Both the position numbers and the translations under genes were made by a program. 64,000 bases of DNA from Reyranella sp. (lineage in GTDB: Bacteria; Pseudomonadota; Alphaproteobacteria; Reyranellales; Reyranellaceae). The stretch's first letter is position 1; each line of letters begins with the position of its first letter. The stretch covers positions 248,001 through 312,000 of the forward strand of contig JAIEOV010000010.1 of NCBI GenBank assembly GCA_019750135.1. The letters run 5' to 3'. Below the pieces are notes generated by a model that did not search any database, was not told the DNA's origin, and saw only the letters and a list, made by a program, of their open reading frames with translations. Shown in pieces: positions 1 to 8,139 of this stretch.

Positions 1-54
1 GGCCCCCAAGGCGATGCCGATCATTGCGACAGAGGCCAAGGCTTTGCGCGTCAT
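1..54 (-). CDS. N-terminus of an exported protein, cut by the window edge
   Basis: Only 18 codons are present, starting at an ATG on the minus strand at 54 and running off the window. The translation, MTRKALASVAMIGIALGA, has a basic N-terminus followed by a hydrophobic stretch, as in a Sec signal peptide. A GGGGGA Shine-Dalgarno lies about six bases upstream of the ATG, the same unusual form seen before other exported genes in this window. It is divergent from the ATC hydrolase gene, so bases 55-148 should hold both promoters. The function cannot be told. Confidence 0.5.
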   Translation of the reverse strand, partial: MTRKALASVAMIGIALGA

Positions 55-148
55 TGTCGTCCCCCTGCACTACTATAACGAGCATGCGGCGCGACCGGCA
101 AGGTGGGCTACTATCGACGCCCTGCCCGAAACGACGTTGGAGCCAGCC

Positions 149-631
149 ATGAGCCCGCCCGCCCATCCCGAAGGCCTCTCCATGCTGGAGAAGCGCACGA
201 TCGAGGCCGAGATCCTGAAGGAGGTCTACCTCACCCTGAAGGAGAGCCACGGCGAGGAGGTCGCCCGCAAGACGATCGCCGAATCGGTGCGACGTTCGGC
301 CATCGAGCAGGCGCGCGCCTTCGCCGCCGCGGCGCCGGGCGGCACCTCGCTGAAGGCGTTCCGCGACGTGATGCCGCTCTGGACCAAGGGCGGCGCGCTC
401 GAGATCGAGGTCAAGGAGCAGGGCGAGGAGACCTTCACCTTCAATGTCGTGCGCTGCCGCTACGCCGAGACCTACAAGGCGATGGGGCTGGGCGAAATCG
501 GCCATCTGCTGTCGTGCAATCGCGACGGCGCGTTCTGCGAAGGCTACGATCCGAAGCTCAAGCTCGAGCGCACGCAAACCATCATGCAGGGTGCCACTCA
601 CTGCGATTTCAAGTACCGCTATGAGCGCTGA
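149..631 (+). CDS. L-2-amino-thiazoline-4-carboxylic acid hydrolase family protein
   Basis: A 160-residue cytoplasmic protein matching the small ATC-hydrolase family, whose founding members open the thiazoline ring of D,L-ATC on the way to L-cysteine; many homologues have no proven substrate. Visible family traits are an acidic/basic helical N-half (EKRTIEAEILKEVYLTLKE), a central LWTKGGALEIEV segment, and a Cys-rich C-terminal part with HLLSCNRDGAFCEGY and a closing THCDFKYRY. I chose the ATG at 149 because GGAG lies seven bases upstream; an in-frame ATG at 14 would add 45 residues unlike the family and overlap the divergent gene. The molecular role is inferred from family resemblance only. 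Confidence 0.75.
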   Translation: MSPPAHPEGLSMLEKRTIEAEILKEVYLTLKESHGEEVARKTIAESVRRSAIEQARAFAAAAPGGTSLKAFRDVMPLWTKGGALEIEVKEQGEETFTFNVVRCRYAETYKAMGLGEIGHLLSCNRDGAFCEGYDPKLKLERTQTIMQGATHCDFKYRYER

Positions 632-665
632 CCGCCGGGAGCGTGCGGGTGGCGAAATCGAGGCA

Positions 666-3600
666 ATGCAACCGGAGGCTTCCGCCGGCGTTGTGAAGAA
701 GATGGCCCGCGGCCGGATCAACCTTGTCTTCGCGGTGTTACGCCCGGCCGCCGCCTGGCTGGCTGGGGCCGTCGCGGCTGCCTCGATCCCGGCGACGGCG
801 CAGACCTTCATCCCCCAAGGCCCCTCGCCGAGCTTCGGCCCGACCACCATCATCCAGAGCGGCGACGCACCGCCCAACGGCACCGTGTCCGGCGGCGTGC
901 AGGCCGTGATCGCCGATCCGCGCGACCCGAACACGATGTATCTCGGCGGCGTCAACGGCGGCGTGTGGGTGACGCGCAACGCCGGCGCAAGCTGGACGCC
1001 GCTCAGCGACAACCAGCGCTCGCTGTCGATCGCGAGCCTCGCCTTCGACCCGACCGACTCCAGCCGCCGCACGCTGATCGCCGGCGTCGGCCTCACCTCC
1101 AACGGCTTCGTCGGCAACGGCGACGTGGCGAGCCGCGGCGGTCCACGCATCGGCATCCTCTACAGCAACACCGGCGGCGCGTCGTGGAGCGAGCTCGGCG
1201 GCGCCACGCTTGCCGGCAAGAGCATCGTCGGCGTGGCGGCCCGCGGCAGCACCATCCTCGCCGCCGCGGCCGAGCCGCACGATGCCGCCGCGGCAGGCGG
1301 CCTGTTCATCAGCAACGACAAGGGCGTGAACTTCCAGCCGGTGACGCTGGGATCGGGCGGCGGCACCGCCGCGGTGACCGCGCTTGCCGCCGACCCCACC
1401 AACCAGAGCACCTTCTATGCCGCCGTCAATTCGACGGTCGTGTCCGACCGCGGCGTCTATTTCAGCACCAGCATGGGCGCCAGCTGGACGAAGGGCCTGG
1501 ACCTCGCGCCCGGGCAGATCGCGCGCCTGGCCGCCGGTCCCGCGAGCTCGGTCGTCGCCGGCATCTATGACGGCAGCGGCAAGCTGGTGGCGCTCAAGCT
1601 GTCGAAGAGCGGCGGCGCCGCGGGCTCGTGGACCGATCTCGCGGTACCCAACACCAATCCGGGCGGACAGGCGGCGACAAACCTCGCCGTCGCCATCGAC
1701 CGGGACAATCCCAACATCGTCTACGTGGCGGGCGACCGCACGGAGTCAGGCTCGACGGCCACCGCCTTCCGCGTCACCCTGCAGCCGGGCGGCGGCTCGG
1801 TCGCCGAGACGCTGACCGACCAGGGCACCACCAACGGCTCGACCACTCACGCCGACGCCCGCGCCTTCGCCTTCGATTCGTCGGGCCGGCTGATCATGGT
1901 GGGCGACGGCGGTGTCTATGTGCGCAGCAATCCGCAGGGCAACAACGGCGCGTGGACCGGCCTCAACACCACGGGGCTGCAGACGCGCGAAGGCTACCAG
2001 GTGGCCTTCGACGCGATCAGCAAGCGCCTGGTGATCGCCGCCCAGGATACCGGCACCGCCTTCCAGGACCGCCCGGGCAGCCACTCGTACACAGCGATCG
2101 GCCAGGGCGACGGCGTCAATGCCGTGGTCAACGACAAGACCTACAACGACCACAGCGCCCTCTACACCAGCGCGCAGAACCTCGGACCGTTGGTGCGCCA
2201 GACGATCAACGCCCAAGGTCGCACGGTGGCCAGCACCTTTTTCGAGACGACCAAGGGCCAGCCCGGCGTGCTCAACTTCGAGGACGACGACTTCACCGAG
2301 AGCGCCGAGTCGGGCGGGCCCCTCACCCAGCTCCCGTTCAGCAGCAAGATCGTGCTGAACAGGGTCGACCCGACCCGGATCGCGTTCGGCACCAACTACG
2401 TCTACACGACGATCGACGCGGGGGCGTCGAGCACGACCCTCGATCTGCTCAACCTTGGCGTCGCCGGAACGAAGATCGGCCCGATCACGGCGCTGGCCTA
2501 CGGCGCCAGGGACAATGTCAACGCCCTGCTCGCGGGCTCGGGGCCCGCCTTCAGCGGCGATCCCGGCCGGCTCTTCCTCAGCACGACGGGCACGGCAAAC
2601 TCCCTCACCCCGCTCGCCGCCTATGCCGGCGGCACGCCTTCCTCCGTCGTATTCGACAATCGCACGCAGAACCGCTTCTTCGCCGCCGACACCGCGAACC
2701 TCTGGTCAACGGTCGATACCGGCGCGTCTTTCGTTTCCCAGACCCCCAACCTTGCGGCGCTCAACATCATCCGGCCGACGTCGGTCGAGTTCATTTCCAG
2801 CAACGGCGTCAACGCGCTGCTGGTCGGCGGCCTGAGCGGCATCGTCAACGGCCAGAGCCCGGTGGCGACGGCCGACAGCGACGACGCCGGCGTGCTGTCG
2901 GGCTGGCGCGCCTTCGGCTTCGGCCTGCCCAACACCATCGTCAACCAGCTCGTCTACAATCCCGCGGTCGACGTGTTGGCCGTCAATCTGTTCGGCCGCG
3001 GCGCCTGGCTGCTGTACGACGTGACGGCCTACTTCCCCACCGCGACGGTGCTGCGCTTCGGCCTGGCCGACAACGATTCGGCGCCGCCGGCGTCGATCCT
3101 GACCAACGGCACCCACGCCAGCCGTAACCTCGAGAAGGTCGGCACCGGCACGCTCACCATCACCGGCACGACGAGCTACACCGGCGCGACCAGCGTGCTG
3201 GGCGGCCGGCTGGTGGCCAACGGCAATCTCTCGAGCTCGAGCGAGCTCTTCGTCGCGGCGGCCGGCACGCTCGGCGGCAGCGGCATCGTGCCCTCGACAG
3301 AGGTGGCGGGCACACTGGCGCCCGGCAACTCGATCGGCACCATCACCGTCAACGGCAACCTCGCCTTCGTTCCGGGCAGTACCTATCAGGTCGAGGTCGC
3401 GGGCACGGCAGCCGATCGCACGAACGTGACGGGCAACGCGAGTCTCGCCGGCACCACGCAGGCGCTGTTCGCGCCGGGCAGCCTGACGCGCAGCTACACG
3501 ATCCTGTCGGCGGCCGGCGGGCTCAGCGGCACGTTCCAGAACCTGACATCGTCGGGCCTGCCCGGCTTCCTGTCGGCGAGCCTGGGGTACAGCGCGACCG

Positions 3601-4811
3601 ATGTGACGCTCAACCTGCAATCCTCGATGACCGCGACGCCGGGCCTGGCCGGCAACCCGCTCTCGGTCGCCCGCGCGCTCGACACGGCGTTCAACGCCGG
3701 TCCGGGACTGGGCGCCATGCCGGGACTGTTCGGGCTCTCGTCCGGGCAGCTCCCGGCGGCGCTGGAACTGCTGTCGGGAGACAATGCCAGCGTCGGGCAG
3801 TCGATGGCGATCACGGCCGGCGGGCAGTTCACGGCAATGCTGGCCAACCGCGCCACGACGCGGCGCGCTGAAGAGCAGACCGCGTGGCTCGCCGGCTGCG
3901 CTGCGCCGGGCGCGACGGCGTGCGACGCATCCGACGGACCGCGCAACTGGAGCGCCTGGGGCACCGCGTTCGGCGGCGCGCAGTGGCTCAACGCCGATCC
4001 GGTCACGGGCAGCAACGCCGCGCAGCAGACGATCGCCGGCGGCGCCTTCGGCGGCGACTATCGCGTCGGCCCGCAGACGCTTCTGGGCATCGCGGTCGGG
4101 CTCAGCGATTCCAACTACTGGGTGGGCGCCACCGGCGCCAACGGCCGCGCCACGGGCGTGCATGTCGGCCTCTACGGCCAGCACGACTGGCAAAGCGTCT
4201 ACGTCAACGCCGCCGTGGCCTACAGCCGCTTCGACGGCAGCGCCATCCGCCCGATCGCCGGCATCGGCAACACCGAGACAGCCAAGTCCTACGCGATCTC
4301 CAGCCTGCTCGCCGGCCGAGCGGAAATCGGCCGGCCTTTCGAAGTGGCGCAATTCGAGAGTGGCGCGCTCGGTCTCACGCCGTTCGCCGCCGTGCAGCCC
4401 GCGGTGCTGTGGACGCCGGCCATCGCCGAATCGAGCGTGACCGCGAGCGGTGCGCCCGGCGTGTTTGCGTTGAACTACCAGGCGCAATCCATCGGCTCGC
4501 TGCCGACGTTCCTCGGCGTGCAGCTCGATGCCCGGACCGAGCTGCAGTCGCGGCCGCTGACGGGATGGCTCAGGGCCTCCTGGGTGCACGAGTTCCTGAC
4601 CAGCCGCAGCGTCACGGCGGGCTTCACCGTGCTGCCGGGCAGCAGCTTCACCGTCGACGGCGCGCGCGCCGCCAGCGATGCGGCCCGCTTCGACTTCGGC
4701 GTCAAGTACGCCGTCGGCACTCAGACCTCGCTGTTCGCCAACGGCAATGTCGAGCTCTCCAACCGCGGCCAGACATTGGCCGGTACGGTCGGGCTGCGCA
4801 TCTCCTGGTAA
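666..4811 (+). CDS. Autotransporter with BNR/Asp-box propeller passenger
   Basis: About 1381 residues, predicted type Va autotransporter. A signal peptide (hydrophobic run ending near ATAQ) precedes a passenger with Asp-box style repeats such as GASWTPL, GASWSEL and GASWTKG, as in sialidase/sortilin-type beta-propellers. Near residue 824 a passenger-associated strand repeat begins (GTGTLTITGTTSYTG, then APGNSIGTITVNG). The final ~287 residues are the beta-barrel, ending in the aromatic GLRISW. Start is uncertain: in-frame ATGs lie at 621 (overlapping the previous stop), 666 and 702; all keep the signal peptide. The barrel is closely related to those of the two following genes. Ligand or enzymatic activity of the propeller is unknown. 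Confidence 0.82.
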   Translation: MQPEASAGVVKKMARGRINLVFAVLRPAAAWLAGAVAAASIPATAQTFIPQGPSPSFGPTTIIQSGDAPPNGTVSGGVQAVIADPRDPNTMYLGGVNGGVWVTRNAGASWTPLSDNQRSLSIASLAFDPTDSSRRTLIAGVGLTSNGFVGNGDVASRGGPRIGILYSNTGGASWSELGGATLAGKSIVGVAARGSTILAAAAEPHDAAAAGGLFISNDKGVNFQPVTLGSGGGTAAVTALAADPTNQSTFYAAVNSTVVSDRGVYFSTSMGASWTKGLDLAPGQIARLAAGPASSVVAGIYDGSGKLVALKLSKSGGAAGSWTDLAVPNTNPGGQAATNLAVAIDRDNPNIVYVAGDRTESGSTATAFRVTLQPGGGSVAETLTDQGTTNGSTTHADARAFAFDSSGRLIMVGDGGVYVRSNPQGNNGAWTGLNTTGLQTREGYQVAFDAISKRLVIAAQDTGTAFQDRPGSHSYTAIGQGDGVNAVVNDKTYNDHSALYTSAQNLGPLVRQTINAQGRTVASTFFETTKGQPGVLNFEDDDFTESAESGGPLTQLPFSSKIVLNRVDPTRIAFGTNYVYTTIDAGASSTTLDLLNLGVAGTKIGPITALAYGARDNVNALLAGSGPAFSGDPGRLFLSTTGTANSLTPLAAYAGGTPSSVVFDNRTQNRFFAADTANLWSTVDTGASFVSQTPNLAALNIIRPTSVEFISSNGVNALLVGGLSGIVNGQSPVATADSDDAGVLSGWRAFGFGLPNTIVNQLVYNPAVDVLAVNLFGRGAWLLYDVTAYFPTATVLRFGLADNDSAPPASILTNGTHASRNLEKVGTGTLTITGTTSYTGATSVLGGRLVANGNLSSSSELFVAAAGTLGGSGIVPSTEVAGTLAPGNSIGTITVNGNLAFVPGSTYQVEVAGTAADRTNVTGNASLAGTTQALFAPGSLTRSYTILSAAGGLSGTFQNLTSSGLPGFLSASLGYSATDVTLNLQSSMTATPGLAGNPLSVARALDTAFNAGPGLGAMPGLFGLSSGQLPAALELLSGDNASVGQSMAITAGGQFTAMLANRATTRRAEEQTAWLAGCAAPGATACDASDGPRNWSAWGTAFGGAQWLNADPVTGSNAAQQTIAGGAFGGDYRVGPQTLLGIAVGLSDSNYWVGATGANGRATGVHVGLYGQHDWQSVYVNAAVAYSRFDGSAIRPIAGIGNTETAKSYAISSLLAGRAEIGRPFEVAQFESGALGLTPFAAVQPAVLWTPAIAESSVTASGAPGVFALNYQAQSIGSLPTFLGVQLDARTELQSRPLTGWLRASWVHEFLTSRSVTAGFTVLPGSSFTVDGARAASDAARFDFGVKYAVGTQTSLFANGNVELSNRGQTLAGTVGLRISW

Positions 4812-4904
4812 TGCGCGACATGCTGGGTGCGTAGTCCCATCGTCTTCCGTTACAGTGACACGTGAAGAAGACGCCCGAATGGACATGGTGGGGGAGCAGC
4901 GTAG

Positions 4905-7793
4905 ATGGTTATCGGCATCGGCAGGATTCGCGCGGCGGCCTGGCTGGCTGCACCGCTTCTCTGTTCCGTCTCCACGGCAGCTCTCGCGCAGGCGCTAAAC
5001 TTCACCACCTTCGGCAATCCCGGCAGCACGGTCACCACGGTCACCGGCATTCGCGGCAACGGCATGACCGGCGACTACACGCTGGGGAGCGGCGGCGCCA
5101 CCGCCGGGGTGATCTACACCCTGCCCTCGGTGACCAACCCGGCGCCGTATCCGACCGCGACCTCTTCGGGCGTCAACCTGACCGGGGCCACCACCAACAC
5201 GCCCTACGGGCTGAGCTTCGGTTCGGCCAACGGCATCATGCGCGGCACGGGCAGCTACAAGACGACGGCCAACGGCAATGGCGATCTCGGCTACATGTAT
5301 GACGGCGCCGGCGCGCCCGGCCAGCAGCTCACGACCCTGATCGGCGGGCCCGGCGCCTACAACACGATCGGCCATTCGACCTTCGGCAACCAGCTGGTCG
5401 GCAACTGGGACATCGGCAATGCCAACGTCGGCAACGCCTTCCTTTACAATATCGCCACCGGCACGATGACGACCATCAACCGGCCGGGCCCCTACACCAG
5501 CACCACCGCCTACGGCGTCTACGGCAACCGAATCGCCGGCGGCTCGAGCCTCGGGCCGGGCCTGTCGCGGGCCTACATCCTCAACCAGGACACCGGCGTC
5601 TACACCGACTACGACGCGCCCGGCGCCGTCCCCGTGGTCACGCACTTCGAGGGCATCACCGGCGGCGGCCGCGCCAACACCTATAACCTGGTGGCCGATT
5701 CGGTCGATGCCAACGGCGTCGTCAGCGCCTGGGTCGTCCATATCGACGCGAACGGAGCGGCGACCTGGATCCCGCTCGCCGTGCCGGGCGCCAGCACGAC
5801 TTCGGCCAACTCGATCTACGGCAACACCGCGATCGGCGTCTACGTCCTGAACGGCGTGACCAGCGCCTTCATCACCACCATTCCCGGCATCTACAATCCG
5901 ATCACCAACAACGGCGCACTGTCGATCGGCACGCCGGGGGCTGTGGCGCTGCAGGGCATCCAGGGCGACGACATCGTCAACAACGGCACGGTGACGACGA
6001 CCGGCGTGGGCAGCGTCGCCGTCAACATCAACACCTACGGCGTCGTCACCAACAACGGCACGATCGCCGTCAGCGGCGCCGGCAGCAGCGGCGTGGTGAT
6101 GAGCGGAAGCTTCAGCTCGCTCCTGAACTACGGCACGATCAACGCCGCGCCGGGCACGGCGGCGATCCTGGCCGATTCGACGGCATCCGGCAGCCTGGTG
6201 TTCAACACCGGCACGATCAACGGCCAGGTCGTGGTCAACGCCGGGCCGTATGTGCGCTTCGAGAACAGCGGCTGGATGGGCATCACCGCGCCGGGCGCCG
6301 GCGTGACCCACCAGATCAGCGGCACCTTCGCGCAGACCTCGGCCGGCACCTTGTCGTTCCGTGTCGCGCCCAACGGCGTCTCCGATTCGCTGCAGGTCAA
6401 CGGCGTGGCACGCCTCGCCGGCACCGCACAGGCGGTGTTCCAGCCCGGCACCTACAGCCCCAGCACCTACACGCTCCTGACGGCGACAAGCGGCCTCACC
6501 GGCACCTTCAGCTCGCTCGCGACCCAGAACCTGCCGGCCTTCCTGTCGGCCAACCTGGGCTACAGCGCCACCAACGTGACGCTCAGCCTGCAATCGAACA
6601 TGGCGCAGACGGGCGGCATCACCGGCAACCAGACGGCCGTCGCCAACGTGATCGACTATGCCTTCAACTCGGGCAGCGGGCTGAACCTGGTGTCGGGCCT
6701 CTACGGCCTGTCGGGCAGCCAGATCGGCCAGGCGCTGACCACGCTGTCGGGCAGCAACGCCAGCGTCGGCGTCTCATCGTCGGTGATGGCGGGCGGCCAG
6801 TTCGCCTCGCTGCTGTCGAATCGCGCCGCGACGCGCCAGCAGAGCGCACCGCAGCAGCAGTCGTCGGAGCTCGCCACCGCTTGCGGCAACGGCGAGGCGC
6901 AGGCTTGCGATCCCGGTGTCGCGCCGAAGTGGAGCGCCTGGGGCAACGGCTTCGGCGGCCAGCAGTGGCTCAACGCCGAAGCCGGCACGGCGGCGCCGGC
7001 CGCCCAGCAGGGCATCCTGGGCACCGCTGTCGGCGGCGACTACCAGGTCGGGCCCAACACGCTGCTCGGCATCGCCGTGGGCTTGAGCGATTCGAGCTAC
7101 TGGGTCGGCGCCACCGGCGCCAACGGCCGCTCCACCGGCTTCCATGTCGGCCTCTACGGCCTGCAGGAGTGGGAGGGCTTCTACGTCAACGCCACGGCCG
7201 CCTACAGCCGCTTCGACGGCAACACCACGCGCCCCATCGCCGGCATCGGCACGACCGAGACGGCGAAGTCCAACATCATCTCCAACCAGCTCGCCGGCCG
7301 CGTCGAGATCGGCCGGCCGTTCGTGCTCAATCCCGACGAGCCCAGCCGCTACAGCGTCACGCCCTTCGCCGCCCTGCAGCCGGTCCAGCTATGGACGCCG
7401 GGCTACACCGAATCGAGCGTGACGGCGACGGGCGCGCCGGGCGTGTTCGCGCTGTCCTACCAGCCGCAGAGCACGACCTCGCTGCCGTTGTTCCTCGGCG
7501 CACAGTTCGATGCAGCAACCGAGATCAAGTCACGGCCGGTCACGGCGTGGGTGCGCGCGGCCTGGGTGCACGAGTTCCTGCCCGACCGCAACGTGACGGC
7601 GGGCTTCACCATCCTGCCCGGCGCCGCCTTCACGGTCGACGGCGCCAAGGCGGCGTACAACGCCGCGCGCTTCGACATGGGTGTGAAGTATGCCGTGGGC
7701 GAGCAGACCTTCCTCTACGCCAACGGCGGCGCCGAGCTGTCGAACCGCGGGCAGACGATCGGCGGCACGGTCGGCTTGCGGATCGTGTGGTAG
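4905..7793 (+). CDS. Autotransporter, propeller-like plus beta-helix passenger
   Basis: A 962-residue outer-membrane autotransporter. GGGGGAG lies nine bases before the ATG, and the signal peptide ends near ALAQ. The N-terminal passenger has repeated units of the type FGN-x-x-VGN followed by AFLYN, YGNRIAGG followed by AYILN, and YGNTAIGVY followed by SAFIT, which look like propeller blades (HAF-like). This is followed by NNGTI/NNGTV type strand repeats of a beta-helix. The barrel occupies about residues 676-962 and ends in GLRIVW. It is paralogous along its whole length to the next gene and in its C-terminal third to the previous one. Substrate and surface role are unknown. Confidence 0.82.
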   Translation: MVIGIGRIRAAAWLAAPLLCSVSTAALAQALNFTTFGNPGSTVTTVTGIRGNGMTGDYTLGSGGATAGVIYTLPSVTNPAPYPTATSSGVNLTGATTNTPYGLSFGSANGIMRGTGSYKTTANGNGDLGYMYDGAGAPGQQLTTLIGGPGAYNTIGHSTFGNQLVGNWDIGNANVGNAFLYNIATGTMTTINRPGPYTSTTAYGVYGNRIAGGSSLGPGLSRAYILNQDTGVYTDYDAPGAVPVVTHFEGITGGGRANTYNLVADSVDANGVVSAWVVHIDANGAATWIPLAVPGASTTSANSIYGNTAIGVYVLNGVTSAFITTIPGIYNPITNNGALSIGTPGAVALQGIQGDDIVNNGTVTTTGVGSVAVNINTYGVVTNNGTIAVSGAGSSGVVMSGSFSSLLNYGTINAAPGTAAILADSTASGSLVFNTGTINGQVVVNAGPYVRFENSGWMGITAPGAGVTHQISGTFAQTSAGTLSFRVAPNGVSDSLQVNGVARLAGTAQAVFQPGTYSPSTYTLLTATSGLTGTFSSLATQNLPAFLSANLGYSATNVTLSLQSNMAQTGGITGNQTAVANVIDYAFNSGSGLNLVSGLYGLSGSQIGQALTTLSGSNASVGVSSSVMAGGQFASLLSNRAATRQQSAPQQQSSELATACGNGEAQACDPGVAPKWSAWGNGFGGQQWLNAEAGTAAPAAQQGILGTAVGGDYQVGPNTLLGIAVGLSDSSYWVGATGANGRSTGFHVGLYGLQEWEGFYVNATAAYSRFDGNTTRPIAGIGTTETAKSNIISNQLAGRVEIGRPFVLNPDEPSRYSVTPFAALQPVQLWTPGYTESSVTATGAPGVFALSYQPQSTTSLPLFLGAQFDAATEIKSRPVTAWVRAAWVHEFLPDRNVTAGFTILPGAAFTVDGAKAAYNAARFDMGVKYAVGEQTFLYANGGAELSNRGQTIGGTVGLRIVW

Positions 7794-8139
7794 CTAAACG
7801 CCGATCGCGAAACTGCAAATTTCAAATACGCGTACTGCAACTAACGCGCGTTACTTGCAGTACAGCGCCCCCATCCCCCTCATCCGCACCGATGTGGATG
7901 CGAAAACGTGAACGTCGCGCGCGTTTCTCCCTCTAAAGCGACAGCGTTCGTGCTAGATTAATTCTTGGGGAGAGCCGCGGTGTACAAGACGGCGCTTGCA
8001 TTGCATTGGGCATGTCCAGGACGCGGAACGCGCCGTGTCGGCCGCCACGGCGTGCCTCTCCATGCACCATCAGCCTCAACACGATCGGACTATCCCTCAC
8101 CTGGGAGTTCTTAGCGTTCAAACATCATCGGGGGAGACG
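7794..8139. other. 346-base intergenic region before the third autotransporter
   Basis: No convincing gene is present. It contains a near-perfect 32-base dyad (7832-7863), a half-site copy AACTGCAAATTT at 7810-7821, and an AT-richer patch around 7950-7965 that could hold a promoter. A GGGGGAG Shine-Dalgarno sits at its right end. An upstream in-frame ATG exists at 7996, but the added sequence lacks signal-peptide character, so I treat the region as non-coding. Confidence 0.6.
7832..7863. repeat. 32-base near-perfect palindrome
   Basis: Arms GTACTGCAA (7832-7840) and TTGCAGTAC (7855-7863) flank the self-complementary core TAACGCGCGTTA (7842-7853); only the two symmetric C positions (7841 and 7854) fail to pair. 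No T-run follows, so a classical terminator is unlikely; it starts 38 bases after the second autotransporter's stop and about 275 bases before the third start. A dimeric-regulator binding site or a repeat element are both possible. Confidence 0.7.

Noticed and set aside
14..148. N-terminal extension of the ATC hydrolase from an ATG at 14
   Set aside because: The extra 45 residues do not look like the family, would overlap the divergent signal-peptide gene, and the ATG at 149 has a proper GGAG.
2706..4886. Long open frame antisense to the first autotransporter (similar ones antisense to the other two, for example 8224-11133)
   Set aside because: Arg/Ala/Gly-rich composition with no domain, signal peptide or Shine-Dalgarno. 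It mirrors codon bias of high-GC genes on the opposite strand.
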